Origin: Ignavibacteriaceae bacterium
GTDB taxonomy: Bacteria; Bacteroidota; Ignavibacteria; Ignavibacteriales; Ignavibacteriaceae
Assembly: GCA_008933765.1 (NCBI GenBank)
Contig: WBUK01000002.1
Coordinates: forward strand, 330,176-394,175
Direction: 5' to 3'
DNA length: 64,000 bases
Below the pieces are notes generated by a model. The model did not search any database and was not told the DNA's origin. It saw only the letters and a program-made list of their open reading frames with translations. Below are positions 38,919 through 47,997 of this stretch, piece by piece; positions within the stretch are counted from its first letter, which is position 1; each line of letters starts with the position of its first letter. A program made the translations under genes and the position numbers.

Positions 38919-39031
38919 TTAAAGAGAAGATCTTTTAATTTAACGGAAGATTCATAAATTTAACTGAAGATTTTCTACTAAACAATAGATTTTTGATTAA
39001 ACAGAAGATTCCTGAATTTAACAGAAGCAAC
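38917..39031. repeat. Degenerate 19-21-bp tandem array starting at the RND permease stop codon
   Basis: About six units of the form atttaacagaagattcctg: gattaaagagaagatctttt, aatttaacggaagattcat, aaatttaactgaagattttc, actaaacaatagatttttg, attaaacagaagattcctg, aatttaacagaagcaactg. The first unit begins within the TGA stop. It fills most of the gap to the next gene; no hairpin terminator is seen. Confidence 0.75.
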
Positions 39032-39101
39032 TGAAATTCAATTCTCACAACCAATCTTTTATCGGTTATGTGCGTTGAATAAGATTCAATTACTGAAGTG
39101 G

Positions 39102-39623
39102 TTAAATCCGGGCACCGGGGCGGTAACCTCTGTAAGGCAGCGAAGATTGAACCGAAATAAACGCTTTATGGTCGATCGATTCAACCAATTTCATCAGTTT
39201 TCGCTGTTTTTTGCGGTCAACAACCGTGATTATCATGTTCATGGAACCACTAAGACCAACAGCCGGTAATGTTGTTACACCAAATGCGGATGACCTCAGT
39301 TCCGCTGCGATCTCTTCCGATTTTTCAAGTGAAATGATGTTAATCTGAACAAACCCTAAACCTATTTTCTGTTCGAACCAAATTCCAATAATATTACCAA
39401 GTGCATAACCGGTCGCGTAACCTAAAATCATCCATGGGTTCTGATTCAAATGCTGAAATATCTGGCTGACTGCTACCACCCAAATTCCTGCCTCGAAAAA
39501 GCCGACAATTCCCGCCATTGTTTTTTTACCCTGAACCACCAATATCGTGCGAAGCGTACCAAGGCTGACATCGCAAATTCTCAACAAACCAACTATTATG
39601 GGACCAAAAAAACCTTCGAACAT
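39102..39623 (-). CDS. UPF0316 (DUF5698/DUF2179) membrane protein
   Basis: 173 residues. Three hydrophobic helices in the first half (FGPIIVGLLRICDVSLGTLRTILVVQGKK is characteristic; also MAGIVGFFEAGIWVVAVSQIF and ILGYATGYALGNIIGIWFEQ), then a soluble DUF2179 domain (AAELRSSAFGVTTLPAVGL...MIITVVDRKKQRKLMKLVESIDHKAFISV). The family is widespread and its function is unknown; DUF2179 also occurs in YitT proteins. It stands alone, facing the RND operon. Confidence 0.88.
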   Translation of the reverse strand: MFEGFFGPIIVGLLRICDVSLGTLRTILVVQGKKTMAGIVGFFEAGIWVVAVSQIFQHLNQNPWMILGYATGYALGNIIGIWFEQKIGLGFVQINIISLEKSEEIAAELRSSAFGVTTLPAVGLSGSMNMIITVVDRKKQRKLMKLVESIDHKAFISVQSSLPYRGYRPGARI

Positions 39624-39697
39624 TAATATTTCCTGAATTTGTAAAGACTGTATGTGAATTTAAGAAAGATTTTGATTATAAATAAATTTTCACCCAG

Positions 39698-39801
39698 TTA
39701 AAAATAATTAAACACAGGTTCAGAACTTCTGAACGGTGCGTATCTCTTTTTACCGGCTAACATTAAAAACTGCATGATTGAGCTAAAAATAATTAAGCGC
39801 C
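39698..39801. repeat. Copy of the fructosamine-kinase gene end in the gap behind it
   Basis: agctaaaaataattaagcgc, the end of the kinase gene at about 39780-39799, recurs as agttaaaaataattaaacac at about 39697-39716. Next to the downstream copy lies a small hairpin, gttcaga-act-tctgaac (39718-39734). Confidence 0.5.
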
Positions 39802-40631
39802 GAAACCACACCCCCCAGATAACCACTTCCGAATAGATTAACATGGTTTACCCTGTGATATATTTGATAGACGATTTCCCGCTCTTGCCAACCGGGGTTT
39901 AGCGGATAGCTTTCGGCATAAGCTGCGTAAAACCGTTCGCTAAACCCACCGAACAATCTCGCCATTGCAAGATCGGTTTCCCGGTCACCGTAGTACACCG
40001 CAGGATCAAAAATAACCGCCTCGCCTTCAGCGGAAATCATAAAATTACCCGACCATAAATCACCATGCAGCAAAGAAGGCGGAGTGTTTTCATCTTCAAA
40101 CAGATCAGGCAGTTTTTCCAAAAATCTTTCAACTTTGTGACTGAAATCGGGTGTGTAATAGCCGTTTCGTTTCATTAAAGAAAACTGCGGAACCATCCTG
40201 TTGTTGATAAAAAACTCGCTCCAACTTGGGTTAAATGGTATGTTTTTCTGCGGGGTTGCGCCGATAAAATTATCGGAGTGAAAACCGTGCCCTTTTTCGG
40301 AAACCATTCGGTGCATTTGCGCAAGTTTTTGCCCAAATACCTCCCAAAAATCTTTTTTTGCCTCTCCGGTTTGAATATATTCCAAAACAATTGCCGAACC
40401 TTCAGAAGCAATTACTTTGGGGGTTCTGATGGTTTTGCTTTTTTCAATCTCTTCCAAGCCGGTCACTTCTGCTTTTACAGTCTCTTCTGCAAACGACCCG
40501 GTGTATTTTTTCACAAAATATTTAAGCCCGTTTTCCATCGTTAAAACAACAGCCTCTGCAATGCAACCACCACCGGCAGGTTTAATTCCCGAAACTTTTT
40601 TCCCGATTAGGCGTTCAGCTAATTTTTTCAT
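39783..40631 (-). CDS. Fructosamine kinase family protein
   Basis: 282 residues. Aminoglycoside-phosphotransferase-like kinase fold: GGGCIAEAVVLTMENGLKYFVKKY (nucleotide-binding lobe), catalytic loop LLHGDLWSGNFM and the DFG-equivalent AVIFDPAVYYGDRETDLAMARLFGGF, all as in FN3K/YniA proteins, which phosphorylate ketosamines so that sugars can be removed from glycated proteins. C-terminus YHRVNHVNLFGSGYLGGV is typical. The low-MW phosphatase gene lies 89 bases upstream on the same strand, a pairing seen in other bacteria and compatible with deglycation. Confidence 0.93.
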   Translation of the reverse strand: MKKLAERLIGKKVSGIKPAGGGCIAEAVVLTMENGLKYFVKKYTGSFAEETVKAEVTGLEEIEKSKTIRTPKVIASEGSAIVLEYIQTGEAKKDFWEVFGQKLAQMHRMVSEKGHGFHSDNFIGATPQKNIPFNPSWSEFFINNRMVPQFSLMKRNGYYTPDFSHKVERFLEKLPDLFEDENTPPSLLHGDLWSGNFMISAEGEAVIFDPAVYYGDRETDLAMARLFGGFSERFYAAYAESYPLNPGWQEREIVYQIYHRVNHVNLFGSGYLGGVVSALNYF

Positions 40632-40720
40632 TGAATTGGGTTTACACTTGGTTTCATTTAAGATTTTTTTAGTGGCACTTCAGATATGTCGCCGGCTGTT
40701 CCTTTCTCAACAATTAACGG

Positions 40721-41203
40721 TTAATTTCGCAGGTTCCGACGCTTCAACAAATCTTGCAATAAATTATCACATCCTTCTTCTAAAAGATCGATAACATGAT
40801 GAAATGCAGCCCTGCCGTCATAATACGGGTCAGGCACTTCATAAACACCACTTCTGTTTATGTAATCAGTAATCATTTTAACTTTATGGCTGTATTTTCC
40901 CGAGTGGTCCAACGAAAGAATATTTCTTAAATTGGAACTATCCATCGCCAGAATTAGGTCATACTCTTGCAAATCTCTGATCGAAAGTTTCCTAGCACGG
41001 TGCGGAGTAATGTCATAACCTCTTTCCCGACAGTGGGCGATCATTCTGTCATCAGCAGTTTGGCCAATATGGTAGCCGGCAGTTCCTGCTGAATCAGCTT
41101 CAAATAAATGGGTAAGGTGGGCTTTTTCCACTTTATCCCTGAAGATTCCCTCCCCTGCCGGCGATCTGCATATATTACCCAAACATACGAACAATATTTT
41201 CAT
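40721..41203 (-). CDS. Low-molecular-weight protein-tyrosine phosphatase
   Basis: 160 residues from the ATG at 41203; a TTG directly before it is unnecessary. The P-loop CLGNICRSP gives the nucleophile Cys and the catalytic Arg, and DPYYDG supplies the general-acid Asp with the usual DP context. It dephosphorylates protein tyrosine or, in some family members, protein-arginine or sugar phosphates. Followed by the fructosamine kinase gene, so a role in protein repair with it is possible. Confidence 0.93.
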   Translation of the reverse strand: MKILFVCLGNICRSPAGEGIFRDKVEKAHLTHLFEADSAGTAGYHIGQTADDRMIAHCRERGYDITPHRARKLSIRDLQEYDLILAMDSSNLRNILSLDHSGKYSHKVKMITDYINRSGVYEVPDPYYDGRAAFHHVIDLLEEGCDNLLQDLLKRRNLRN

Positions 41204-41610
41204 CAATTAATCCTTAGTTTTCTAAAGTTTTCTGAACCAAATCTGCGCTTCAATAAAGTGGCTTATTGTTTTCTGAACCAAATCTGCGCTTCGCTGAAGT
41301 GCGTTTTTTATCTCTTCAAAACTAAATTCTCAAATTCTCAATTTCTTAATTCTTAATTTGCGCTTTCTGAAAATTTTAATTTTTTCAAACTTTAAAGTTA
41401 GCCCTGTTCTGCGCCGAAAAAAAGGATATTAAACGGTGTTCAAATTTCAAAAGTTATGGTTGCACCATGTAGCCTCAAGAGGTACTCCTGTTGTACACCG
41501 AAAAAAAGGATATTCTGCGGTGGTAGCGGCAACTACCATTCTTTCACCGACACTTCGAACAAAAAAAATGATTAAATTTGTGTTTGAAGAATTATTAATT
41601 TCGGGAATAA
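41204..41610. repeat. Divergent gap filled with two pairs of direct repeats
   Basis: Pair 1: a 25-base sequence beginning gttttctgaaccaaatctgc at 41227-41251 and 41268-41292, identical (period 41). Pair 2: cctgtt...ccgaaaaaaaggatatt...cggtg at 41403-41438 and 41487-41522, with an identical 17-base core (period 84). The gap must also hold the promoters of the phosphatase gene and of asnS. No gene is seen. Confidence 0.75.
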
Positions 41611-43008
41611 ATGTCACATCTGCAAATTTCTGTTAAAGAGTTACTCGCCAACGGCGAAAAATATGAAGGGAATAAACTTAAACTTTCAGGTTGGGTAAGA
41701 ACATCACGAGCTTCTAAAACCTTTGGATTTGTTGAACTTAACGATGGCTCATGTTTTAAAAACCTACAGATAGTTTTCGACGAATCACTACCCAATTTTG
41801 ATGAAATTGAAAAAATCTCAATCGGTTCGTCTTTGGAAATTACGGGCGAATGGGTGCGCTCGCCCGGCGATAAACAGCCTTTTGAACTGAAAGCCGAAGA
41901 AATTAAGGTTATCGGTTTTGCATCACTCGATAACCCCATTCAAAAGAAGCGCCACAGTTTCGAGTTTCTCAGAACTATTGCTCACTTGCGCCCCCGGACC
42001 AATACCTTCATGGCTACATTTCGTGTGCGGTCTATAGTTTCCCACGCAATTCATAAGTTCTTTCAGGATCGCGGCTTTGTCTATGTTCACACTCCGATTA
42101 TCACGAGCACGGATGCGGAAGGTGCCGGCGAAATGTTCAGAATCACCACGCTTGATATGGCAAATCCCCCCAGAACAGATGAAGGAAAAATTGACTACTC
42201 GCAGGAGCTTTTCGGGAAATCGTCGTTTCTTACTGTTTCCGGTCAGCTGGCTGTGGAAGCCTTTTGTTTCGCTTTCAGAAATGTTTACACTTTCGGGCCC
42301 ACTTTCCGTGCGGAAAACTCAAACACTGCCAGACACGCTAATGAATTTTGGATGATCGAACCCGAAATTGCTTTCGCTGATCTTAACGACGATATGGCGC
42401 TCGCACAGGATATGATGAAATATATCCTGAACGAAGTTATGACTCATGCCCCCAACGAACTGGAGTTCTTCAATAAATTTGTAGATAACGAACTTCTCGC
42501 CCGTTTGGATAATGTAGTTAATTCTGACTTTGCAACCATTACATACACCGAAGCGGTAGATTACCTGAAAAAATCGGGCAACAAGTTCGAGTACCCCGTC
42601 GAGTGGGGCGAAAACCTGCAAACTGAACATGAAAGATACATCACTGAAGCTGTTTTCAAAAAACCGGTCTTTGTTATCGACTATCCAAAAGATATTAAAG
42701 CCTTTTACATGAAACTTAACAGCGATAATAAAACAGTTCGCGCGATGGATCTTTTAGTGCCCGGTGTGGGTGAGATAATCGGCGGCAGCCAAAGGGAAGA
42801 AAACTATGATGTGCTTCACCAAAAAATGCTCGATATCGGTATCGTTCCCGAAGAATATGAATGGTATCAGGATATCCGGAAATACGGCACATTCCCTCAC
42901 GCAGGGTTTGGGCTTGGTTTAGAGCGAGCAGTTATGTATCTGACAGGGATGAAAAATATAAGGGATGTTATCCCCTATCCCAGAACACCGAACAGCCTCT
43001 CGTTTTAA
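41611..43008 (+). CDS. asnS: Asparaginyl-tRNA synthetase
   Basis: 465 residues, class II synthetase. N-terminal OB-fold anticodon-binding domain ([33 protein letters not shown]), then the catalytic core: motif 2 region [25 protein letters not shown] and motif 3 [29 protein letters not shown]. AsnS rather than AspS or archaeal-type, from the ENSNTARH and PFRTP-type ends. A perfect hairpin terminator follows. Confidence 0.96.
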   Translation: MSHLQISVKELLANGEKYEGNKLKLSGWVRTSRASKTFGFVELNDGSCFKNLQIVFDESLPNFDEIEKISIGSSLEITGEWVRSPGDKQPFELKAEEIKVIGFASLDNPIQKKRHSFEFLRTIAHLRPRTNTFMATFRVRSIVSHAIHKFFQDRGFVYVHTPIITSTDAEGAGEMFRITTLDMANPPRTDEGKIDYSQELFGKSSFLTVSGQLAVEAFCFAFRNVYTFGPTFRAENSNTARHANEFWMIEPEIAFADLNDDMALAQDMMKYILNEVMTHAPNELEFFNKFVDNELLARLDNVVNSDFATITYTEAVDYLKKSGNKFEYPVEWGENLQTEHERYITEAVFKKPVFVIDYPKDIKAFYMKLNSDNKTVRAMDLLVPGVGEIIGGSQREENYDVLHQKMLDIGIVPEEYEWYQDIRKYGTFPHAGFGLGLERAVMYLTGMKNIRDVIPYPRTPNSLSF

Positions 43009-43013
43009 TTTTT

Positions 43014-43049
43014 AAGCGGTTAAATCTTTTTTGTTTAACCGCTTTTTTT
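43014..43049 (+). terminator. Intrinsic terminator of asnS
   Basis: aagcggttaaa - tcttttttg - tttaaccgctt is a perfect 11-bp stem starting 5 bases after the stop and followed by a T-run. Confidence 0.93.
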
Positions 43050-43096
43050 ATACGAATTAATTAATTTATTTTGCTTAATCAATTTTGAAGTTTAAA

Positions 43097-44239
43097 ATGG
43101 AAAAATACCTAAGCAGAATCTCTGTAACACTTCTTTTTCTTGCGGTTGTGGTCGCTTTTTACCTCCTTTCAATTTTTTCAGCGATCGTAATTCCGTTGAT
43201 TTTTGCCTTTTTGGCTGCTTCAATGTACCAGCCGCTGACCATCTTTCTTCGTAATAAAAAGATACCGTTTTACCTGATTATCCCCTCTATTTCCATCATT
43301 ACTCTCGGGATTTTGTTCCTGATGTATCTCATAATTTCATCAACCGTGGTGGAAATTAGTACGCAAAGCGACGATTTCGCTAAAACATTAACTCATCGAA
43401 TTGATTGGCTTGCGTCAGGCTTGGAAAGATTCATTAACGAGCGTTTTCACACAACAATCAGCGTAAACAAAGAACTCAGTCAGCTGCTTTCTAAAGATTT
43501 TGTAACAAATGCGGCAAAGGGAATTGTCGCTTCGTTCACCTCTTTCACTAACGGGTTTTTCTGGTTCTCTGTCTATTTTGTGGTCTTTTTATTCTCACTC
43601 CCTAACTACCGGCGCTATTTAAGATATGTTGCCGGAAGGGATAAACTGGAAATAGTTACAAGCACCTACATTACTATTCAAAAGTTTATTTACACCTATG
43701 CAAACATCAAGCTTTTTATTAATTTGGTGGTTGGAATCTTGGTGTATGTGGTGTGTGTGGTCTTTGAGATCAAGTTTGCATTCTTATGGGGTTTTGTTGC
43801 TTTTCTGCTGCATTTCATACCATTTATCGGGGCGATTATTTCCGTACTCTTTCCCTCACTTATGGCGCTGATTCAGTATGATGATATTTTCGTGCCGGGC
43901 ACTGTCTTGATTTTGCTGACCGTAATTCAAATGGGAATGGGTAATATCGTCGAGCCGGTGATGATGGGTAACAAACTGCGTCTGAACACAATTACTGCAA
44001 TTTTTGGTCTGGTTTTTTGGGGCTTTCTCTGGGGCGTGAGCGGTTTGTTCCTGAGCATTCCGATGCTTGTTATCACGAAAGTAATGTTGGAGCAATTTCC
44101 CGATACTGCTATTTTTGGCAGGATTATGGGGTTCCCCGAAGATACCCAGGGAAACAGACTGAGAACCTGGGACCCGACTACTATTATTACTAAAAGTTTT
44201 GATTCAACGCACGAATCTGAAACTAAAAAAGACAAATAA
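43097..44239 (+). CDS. AI-2E family transporter (PerM-like)
   Basis: 380 residues from the ATG at 43097; an in-frame TTG at 43085 is less likely. Eight or so hydrophobic segments with the family's large soluble loop (about 60-150) and the C-terminal blocks FVAFLLHFIPFIGAIISVLFP, NIVEPVMMGNKLRLNTITAIFGLVFWGFLWGVSGLFLSIPM. Family members export AI-2 or other small molecules or act as Na+/H+ antiporters; which one cannot be told here. The charged tail HESETKKDK is cytoplasmic. Tpx follows on the same strand. Confidence 0.9.
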   Translation: MEKYLSRISVTLLFLAVVVAFYLLSIFSAIVIPLIFAFLAASMYQPLTIFLRNKKIPFYLIIPSISIITLGILFLMYLIISSTVVEISTQSDDFAKTLTHRIDWLASGLERFINERFHTTISVNKELSQLLSKDFVTNAAKGIVASFTSFTNGFFWFSVYFVVFLFSLPNYRRYLRYVAGRDKLEIVTSTYITIQKFIYTYANIKLFINLVVGILVYVVCVVFEIKFAFLWGFVAFLLHFIPFIGAIISVLFPSLMALIQYDDIFVPGTVLILLTVIQMGMGNIVEPVMMGNKLRLNTITAIFGLVFWGFLWGVSGLFLSIPMLVITKVMLEQFPDTAIFGRIMGFPEDTQGNRLRTWDPTTIITKSFDSTHESETKKDK

Positions 44240-44282
44240 GCGTTTTGCCTAATATCAATAAATTAAAATTAAAGGAAATAAA

Positions 44283-44783
44283 ATGGCAGAAATAAAATTT
44301 CACGGCGAAAAAGTTAATACTTACGGTTCCCTTCCCGCTGTAGGAAGCAAGGCACCTGATTTCAAACTCGTAAAAGAAGACCTTTCCGAAGTTTCTTTGA
44401 GCGACTTCAAAGGGAAAAAAGTTTTGTTGAACATCTTCCCAAGCTTAGATACACCCGTTTGTTCAACATCAATCAGAACATTTAACGCAAAATCTTCGGC
44501 TGTGGATAACACCGTTGTTTTGGATGTGTCGATGGATTTACCTTTTGCGCACAAAAGATTCTGTGCGGCTGAAGGATTGGATAGAGTGCACGGCGTAAGC
44601 GGATTCAAAAGCTCAACATTCGGGAAAGATTACGGTGTGATTATGGAAGACGGTAAACTGGCAGGCCTTTACTCCAGAGCCGTGGTCGTACTCGATGAAG
44701 ACGGAAATGTTAAATACACAGAACAAGTTCCTGAAATCACCCAAGAACCCGACTATGAGAAAGCCCTCAACGCTTTGAAGTAG
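44283..44783 (+). CDS. tpx: Thiol peroxidase (atypical 2-Cys peroxiredoxin)
   Basis: 166 residues. The peroxidatic Cys is in PSLDTPVCSTS and the resolving Cys in AHKRFCAAEGLDRV, as in Tpx. It reduces hydroperoxides with thioredoxin. Ribosome binding site aaaggaaataaaATG. A 26-bp-type degenerate tandem array starts inside the last codons and runs on for 200 bases; the nearest strong hairpin is 270 bases after the stop. Confidence 0.95.
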   Translation: MAEIKFHGEKVNTYGSLPAVGSKAPDFKLVKEDLSEVSLSDFKGKKVLLNIFPSLDTPVCSTSIRTFNAKSSAVDNTVVLDVSMDLPFAHKRFCAAEGLDRVHGVSGFKSSTFGKDYGVIMEDGKLAGLYSRAVVVLDEDGNVKYTEQVPEITQEPDYEKALNALK

Positions 44784-44992
44784 GGTTTTTAGGGAATGTT
44801 TCTTTAAGGCAGGGTTTTTGGTGTCTCCCTAAAACAGGTTTTTCTGCGACACACTAAAGCAGGATTTTAATGCTACTTAGATGCTGTCTTTTAGTGCTAC
44901 TCTGAAGCGGGATTTTTGGGCACTTTTGTGAAGTAATTTTTTTTAGTACTTCTTTGAAGCAGACTTTTGGCGTTTCTTTGAAGTCAAAAGAA
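44776..44992. repeat. Degenerate tandem array seeded at the tpx 3' end
   Basis: Eight or nine units of about 22-28 bases with core gaagcaggatttttggc: gaagtagggtttttaggg (contains the tpx TAG stop), taaggcagggtttttggtgt, aaaacaggtttttctgcg, aaagcaggattttaatgct, gatgctgtcttttagtgct, gaagcgggatttttgggca, gaagtaattttttttagta, gaagcagacttttggcgt and a decayed last copy. Confidence 0.75.
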
Positions 44993-45054
44993 TTTTATCC
45001 CAAATTAAACCTGCTTTAATAACTTTTCAACTTCCCCATTGAATTAAAACTTAT

Positions 45055-45086
45055 AAAAAAGGGTCGGTTTTCACCGACCCTTTTTT
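45055..45086. terminator. Strong hairpin, left border of the AT-rich cassette
   Basis: aaaaaagggtcggt - tttc - accgaccctttttt is a perfect 14-bp inverted repeat with A-run and T-run, able to terminate in both directions. Between it and 45451 there is only AT-rich sequence: no called gene, one 12-bp sequence shared with the right side (45316-45327) and a short open frame on the minus strand. Confidence 0.9.
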
Positions 45087-45451
45087 GTTGATAATCAGCA
45101 ACTATCATAGAAAATTAAAAAAACTGATTTTCTTAATGTTATTTATGTGGAATTTTCATAATAGGTTTTAGCCAATTATATAAAACTAAAATGGCTGTAT
45201 TTATTTTTCCTTAAACATGACCGTACTACTCTTCTGAATTTTCAATCAAATCCAAATTGCTTATACCCTCTGCATTAATTTTCAAAATGTCCTTTGTTTT
45301 CGAAGGTAAAATTTTTATATTAACTTAACTATATTGAATTTTTTGTTTGATAAAAGAGAAAAAAAAAAGATTCGATCACTTAAAGCGTTTTCGAAAAGAA
45401 ATATTCTCTATTAGGATTTTTTCATTCAATTGCCTAATACAAGGGAAATAT

Positions 45452-47116
45452 ATGGCTGTAATGATACCTGATTCGTTTAAATATTATAATACTCCCAGCT
45501 ATGGGGAGAAAAAAATCTATGAAGCATTGAAAAATAAATTAGACGATAGCTGGATGGTTTGTCACAGTTGGCGTTGGGTAAAGAACCCATCAGTGCCAGT
45601 TAGAAAAAATAGCCAAGGAGAAGGTGATTTTATTGTATTTCATCCAGATTGTGGGATTATTGTTATTGAAGTAAAAGGTGGAAGTATCGAATTTAGAAAT
45701 AATGGTAAATATTATACAAATGGCAATCAAATTCAAAATCCGGAAGAACAAGCTGCAAGAACAAAATATGAAATAATTAACAAACTTAAACTTAAGAAAC
45801 TCGATAAAATTTGTTGGGTTTATCATTGCGTCTGGTTTCCAGATATAGAATGGAATATTTCTTACCCTCCAAATCTCAATGAAGAAATATTATTGGATTT
45901 GAATGCTTTAGCTAATCCGGAAAAGGCTTTCAGAAATCTTTCCAGAAATTCTTCCACAATAACTAATGAAAAAGTAAAAGAGGAAATAAAGAAAATTCTT
46001 CATTCACCATTTAAAATTGCAAGAAACTTATTAGTGAGAATGAATGAGACAGATGAGTTATACTATGAACTCACCTCTGAGCAAGAAAATATTTGTCGAT
46101 CGTTACGAGAAAACTCGATTTTTAGGGTCAAAGGTCGGGCTGGTACCGGCAAAACCTTTGTTGCATTACATTTAGCTCATCTTTATTCTGAAAGTGGGAA
46201 AAAAGTTCTTTATCTATGTTCAAATAGGGGTTTAGCTGACTTTTTAGAGAATCAACTCAAAAATGAAGTAACTGTTTCTACTTTTTATCGCTATGCCCGT
46301 GATTTTTTATTTACCCATTATCCAACACGGATACCTATAGATTTTAATGAGGAAACAGATTTTAATTATATTATAGATTCCTTTTCAGAAGTAGCAGACG
46401 AAAACTTAGATAAATTTGATGTGTGCATTATAGATGAAGCTCAGGATTTAAAACCAGAATTCTTTGAAAATATTCGTAATGCTTACATAGATAAAGGTAA
46501 TTTTATTTATTTTTATGATCCTTTACAAATTGCATATTCAAGGAATATTAAAATTAGTGATCCCTTTGAAAATTACCATGATTTTGTTTTTATTTTAAAT
46601 CGGAATCTGCGAAATCCACTAGAAATTGGTAGAGCAGCCCTGAACATCATTGATGCTGATTATTCTACAAATAGTGATTTTTCTTTATCCATAGGTGAAT
46701 CCCCCACCGTGTATTTATTTAAGGAAGAAATCGAAAATGAAGTAAAAAAAACAATCAATGACTTGATAATTAATCAAAAGGTTCCGAGCCGATCTATTTC
46801 AATTCTTAGTATGAAAGGTATGGGTAAATCAATTTGCGGACCTTTAATAAATGAAATTGAAGTAACAACTTTTCGTAAATTTAAAGGTTTGGACAATCGG
46901 TTTATAATTTTAATCGATGTTACATATCAGCATTTCATAGATGAAGTTTACAAACGAGAATTATATATGGCGATAACAAGAAGCCGGTTTGCACTCTATC
47001 TTTTTATTGATGATAATGAACATCCAATGAAAAAAGAATTTTGCAATAAAAATGGGATTTCTGTACCAACAGCAGAAATTATAAAAAATTTATTAATGGA
47101 GAATCGTTATGAATGA
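45452..47116 (+). CDS. NERD-domain nuclease fused to a superfamily 1 (UvrD-like) helicase
   Basis: 554 residues from the ATG at 45452 (aaggg 10 bases before it). A TTG at 45347 is in frame, but the added residues are basic low-complexity and unlike the family. Residues 1-190: NERD domain with PD-(D/E)xK-type residues, Asp59 (QGEGDFIVF), Glu73 and Lys75 (VIEVKGG) and the NPEEQ motif (96-100). Residues 200-554: SF1 helicase with Walker A GRAGTGKTF (about 228), Walker B IDEAQD (about 327), RKFKGLDNRFIILID (motif V) and YMAITRSRFALYLF (motif VI). It may cut and unwind foreign or damaged DNA. It overlaps the next gene by 8 bases and is much more AT-rich than the flanks. Confidence 0.88.
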   Translation: MAVMIPDSFKYYNTPSYGEKKIYEALKNKLDDSWMVCHSWRWVKNPSVPVRKNSQGEGDFIVFHPDCGIIVIEVKGGSIEFRNNGKYYTNGNQIQNPEEQAARTKYEIINKLKLKKLDKICWVYHCVWFPDIEWNISYPPNLNEEILLDLNALANPEKAFRNLSRNSSTITNEKVKEEIKKILHSPFKIARNLLVRMNETDELYYELTSEQENICRSLRENSIFRVKGRAGTGKTFVALHLAHLYSESGKKVLYLCSNRGLADFLENQLKNEVTVSTFYRYARDFLFTHYPTRIPIDFNEETDFNYIIDSFSEVADENLDKFDVCIIDEAQDLKPEFFENIRNAYIDKGNFIYFYDPLQIAYSRNIKISDPFENYHDFVFILNRNLRNPLEIGRAALNIIDADYSTNSDFSLSIGESPTVYLFKEEIENEVKKTINDLIINQKVPSRSISILSMKGMGKSICGPLINEIEVTTFRKFKGLDNRFIILIDVTYQHFIDEVYKRELYMAITRSRFALYLFIDDNEHPMKKEFCNKNGISVPTAEIIKNLLMENRYE

Positions 47117-47996
47117 ACCAATACCCATCAAAGAAATGAAGAAAAAACTTGATGAAAATTTCCCACTCTTGTTGAAAGAAACTTTTGGCATTCTTGAAAG
47201 TGAAAATCTTACGCTTGGAGGTATGAGAGTAGTCCAGGACAATAAGAAAGAGATTAAAGAATTAAAAGATAAGGTAAAAAATGTTGAAGATGAGATTGAA
47301 GCTGATATCAAGGAATGTCGCTACCATTTCTCAGATGAAAATCTGATAGCTATGGAAGAGGATCTGGATGCATTTAAGAATAATGTCTTTGGTGAAAAAT
47401 TATGGACTGTCAGATCTTCACTGCGTGATATGAGTAACCCCGAATTAGAAAGATATCGCGATAGTTTTGATAATGCAACCCCTCGTGAAATTTATGTTTG
47501 CGTTAAGGAAATTTTAAACAAATCAAAAGAGTATGTTAAAGAAAAGTTTACAAAAATCGATATGAGGAGAGTTCTAAAAATAGAGGATCTTCAATTAGAT
47601 TATTTAGATGATGAAGATCTCCTTTTATCTGGGGTGATTGGCTTAGGAATAAGGTCCGAATTATTATATAGAATGTATCCTAAAGTATTTCCAATAATGA
47701 CTCGTAGGTCTCTCTGGGGGATGTATTTTTTCACAAATGCTGATGAATTTATTATTGATGAGAATAAAGACGGAAGATCGAGGACCAGTCATCAATGGAA
47801 TTATGAATATCCTCGTTTCTGTTTTTATGCAAACCACCTTACTCTTTTATTAGAGAAAAAATTCCAAAACTATAAAATTCAAATGAATCAAGATTTGCGT
47901 TACGGGTACTTGAATTTCATGTTAGTTGAATATGCAAAAACGAAGAAAAAAGAAATTGAAAAACTTTATACTTGGGAATATACAGGATTAAATTGA
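47109..47996 (+). CDS. Unknown protein in the NERD-RecQ cassette
   Basis: 295 residues, no family recognised. The first 120 residues are charged and helical, probably a coiled coil (KEIKELKDKVKNVEDEIEADIKE). A middle acidic stretch (IEDLQLDYLDDEDLLLSG) leads to a better-conserved-looking C-terminal part: IGLGIRSELLYRMYP, RRSLWGMYFFTNADEF, the polar EYPRFCFYANHL and a helical end. No signal peptide or membrane segment and no obvious catalytic triad. The start overlaps the NERD-helicase gene by 8 bases and the stop is one base before the RecQ-like gene, so the three must be made together. It is probably the system-specific subunit, perhaps a sensor or adaptor. Confidence 0.8.
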   Translation: MNEPIPIKEMKKKLDENFPLLLKETFGILESENLTLGGMRVVQDNKKEIKELKDKVKNVEDEIEADIKECRYHFSDENLIAMEEDLDAFKNNVFGEKLWTVRSSLRDMSNPELERYRDSFDNATPREIYVCVKEILNKSKEYVKEKFTKIDMRRVLKIEDLQLDYLDDEDLLLSGVIGLGIRSELLYRMYPKVFPIMTRRSLWGMYFFTNADEFIIDENKDGRSRTSHQWNYEYPRFCFYANHLTLLLEKKFQNYKIQMNQDLRYGYLNFMLVEYAKTKKKEIEKLYTWEYTGLN

Positions 47997-47997
47997 C

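Noticed and set aside
45347..45451. Longer start (TTG) for the NERD-helicase gene
   Set aside because: The extra 35 residues are Lys/Arg/Phe-rich, unlike NERD proteins, and lie in the AT-rich leader; the ATG at 45452 has a better leader and gives a normal N-terminus.
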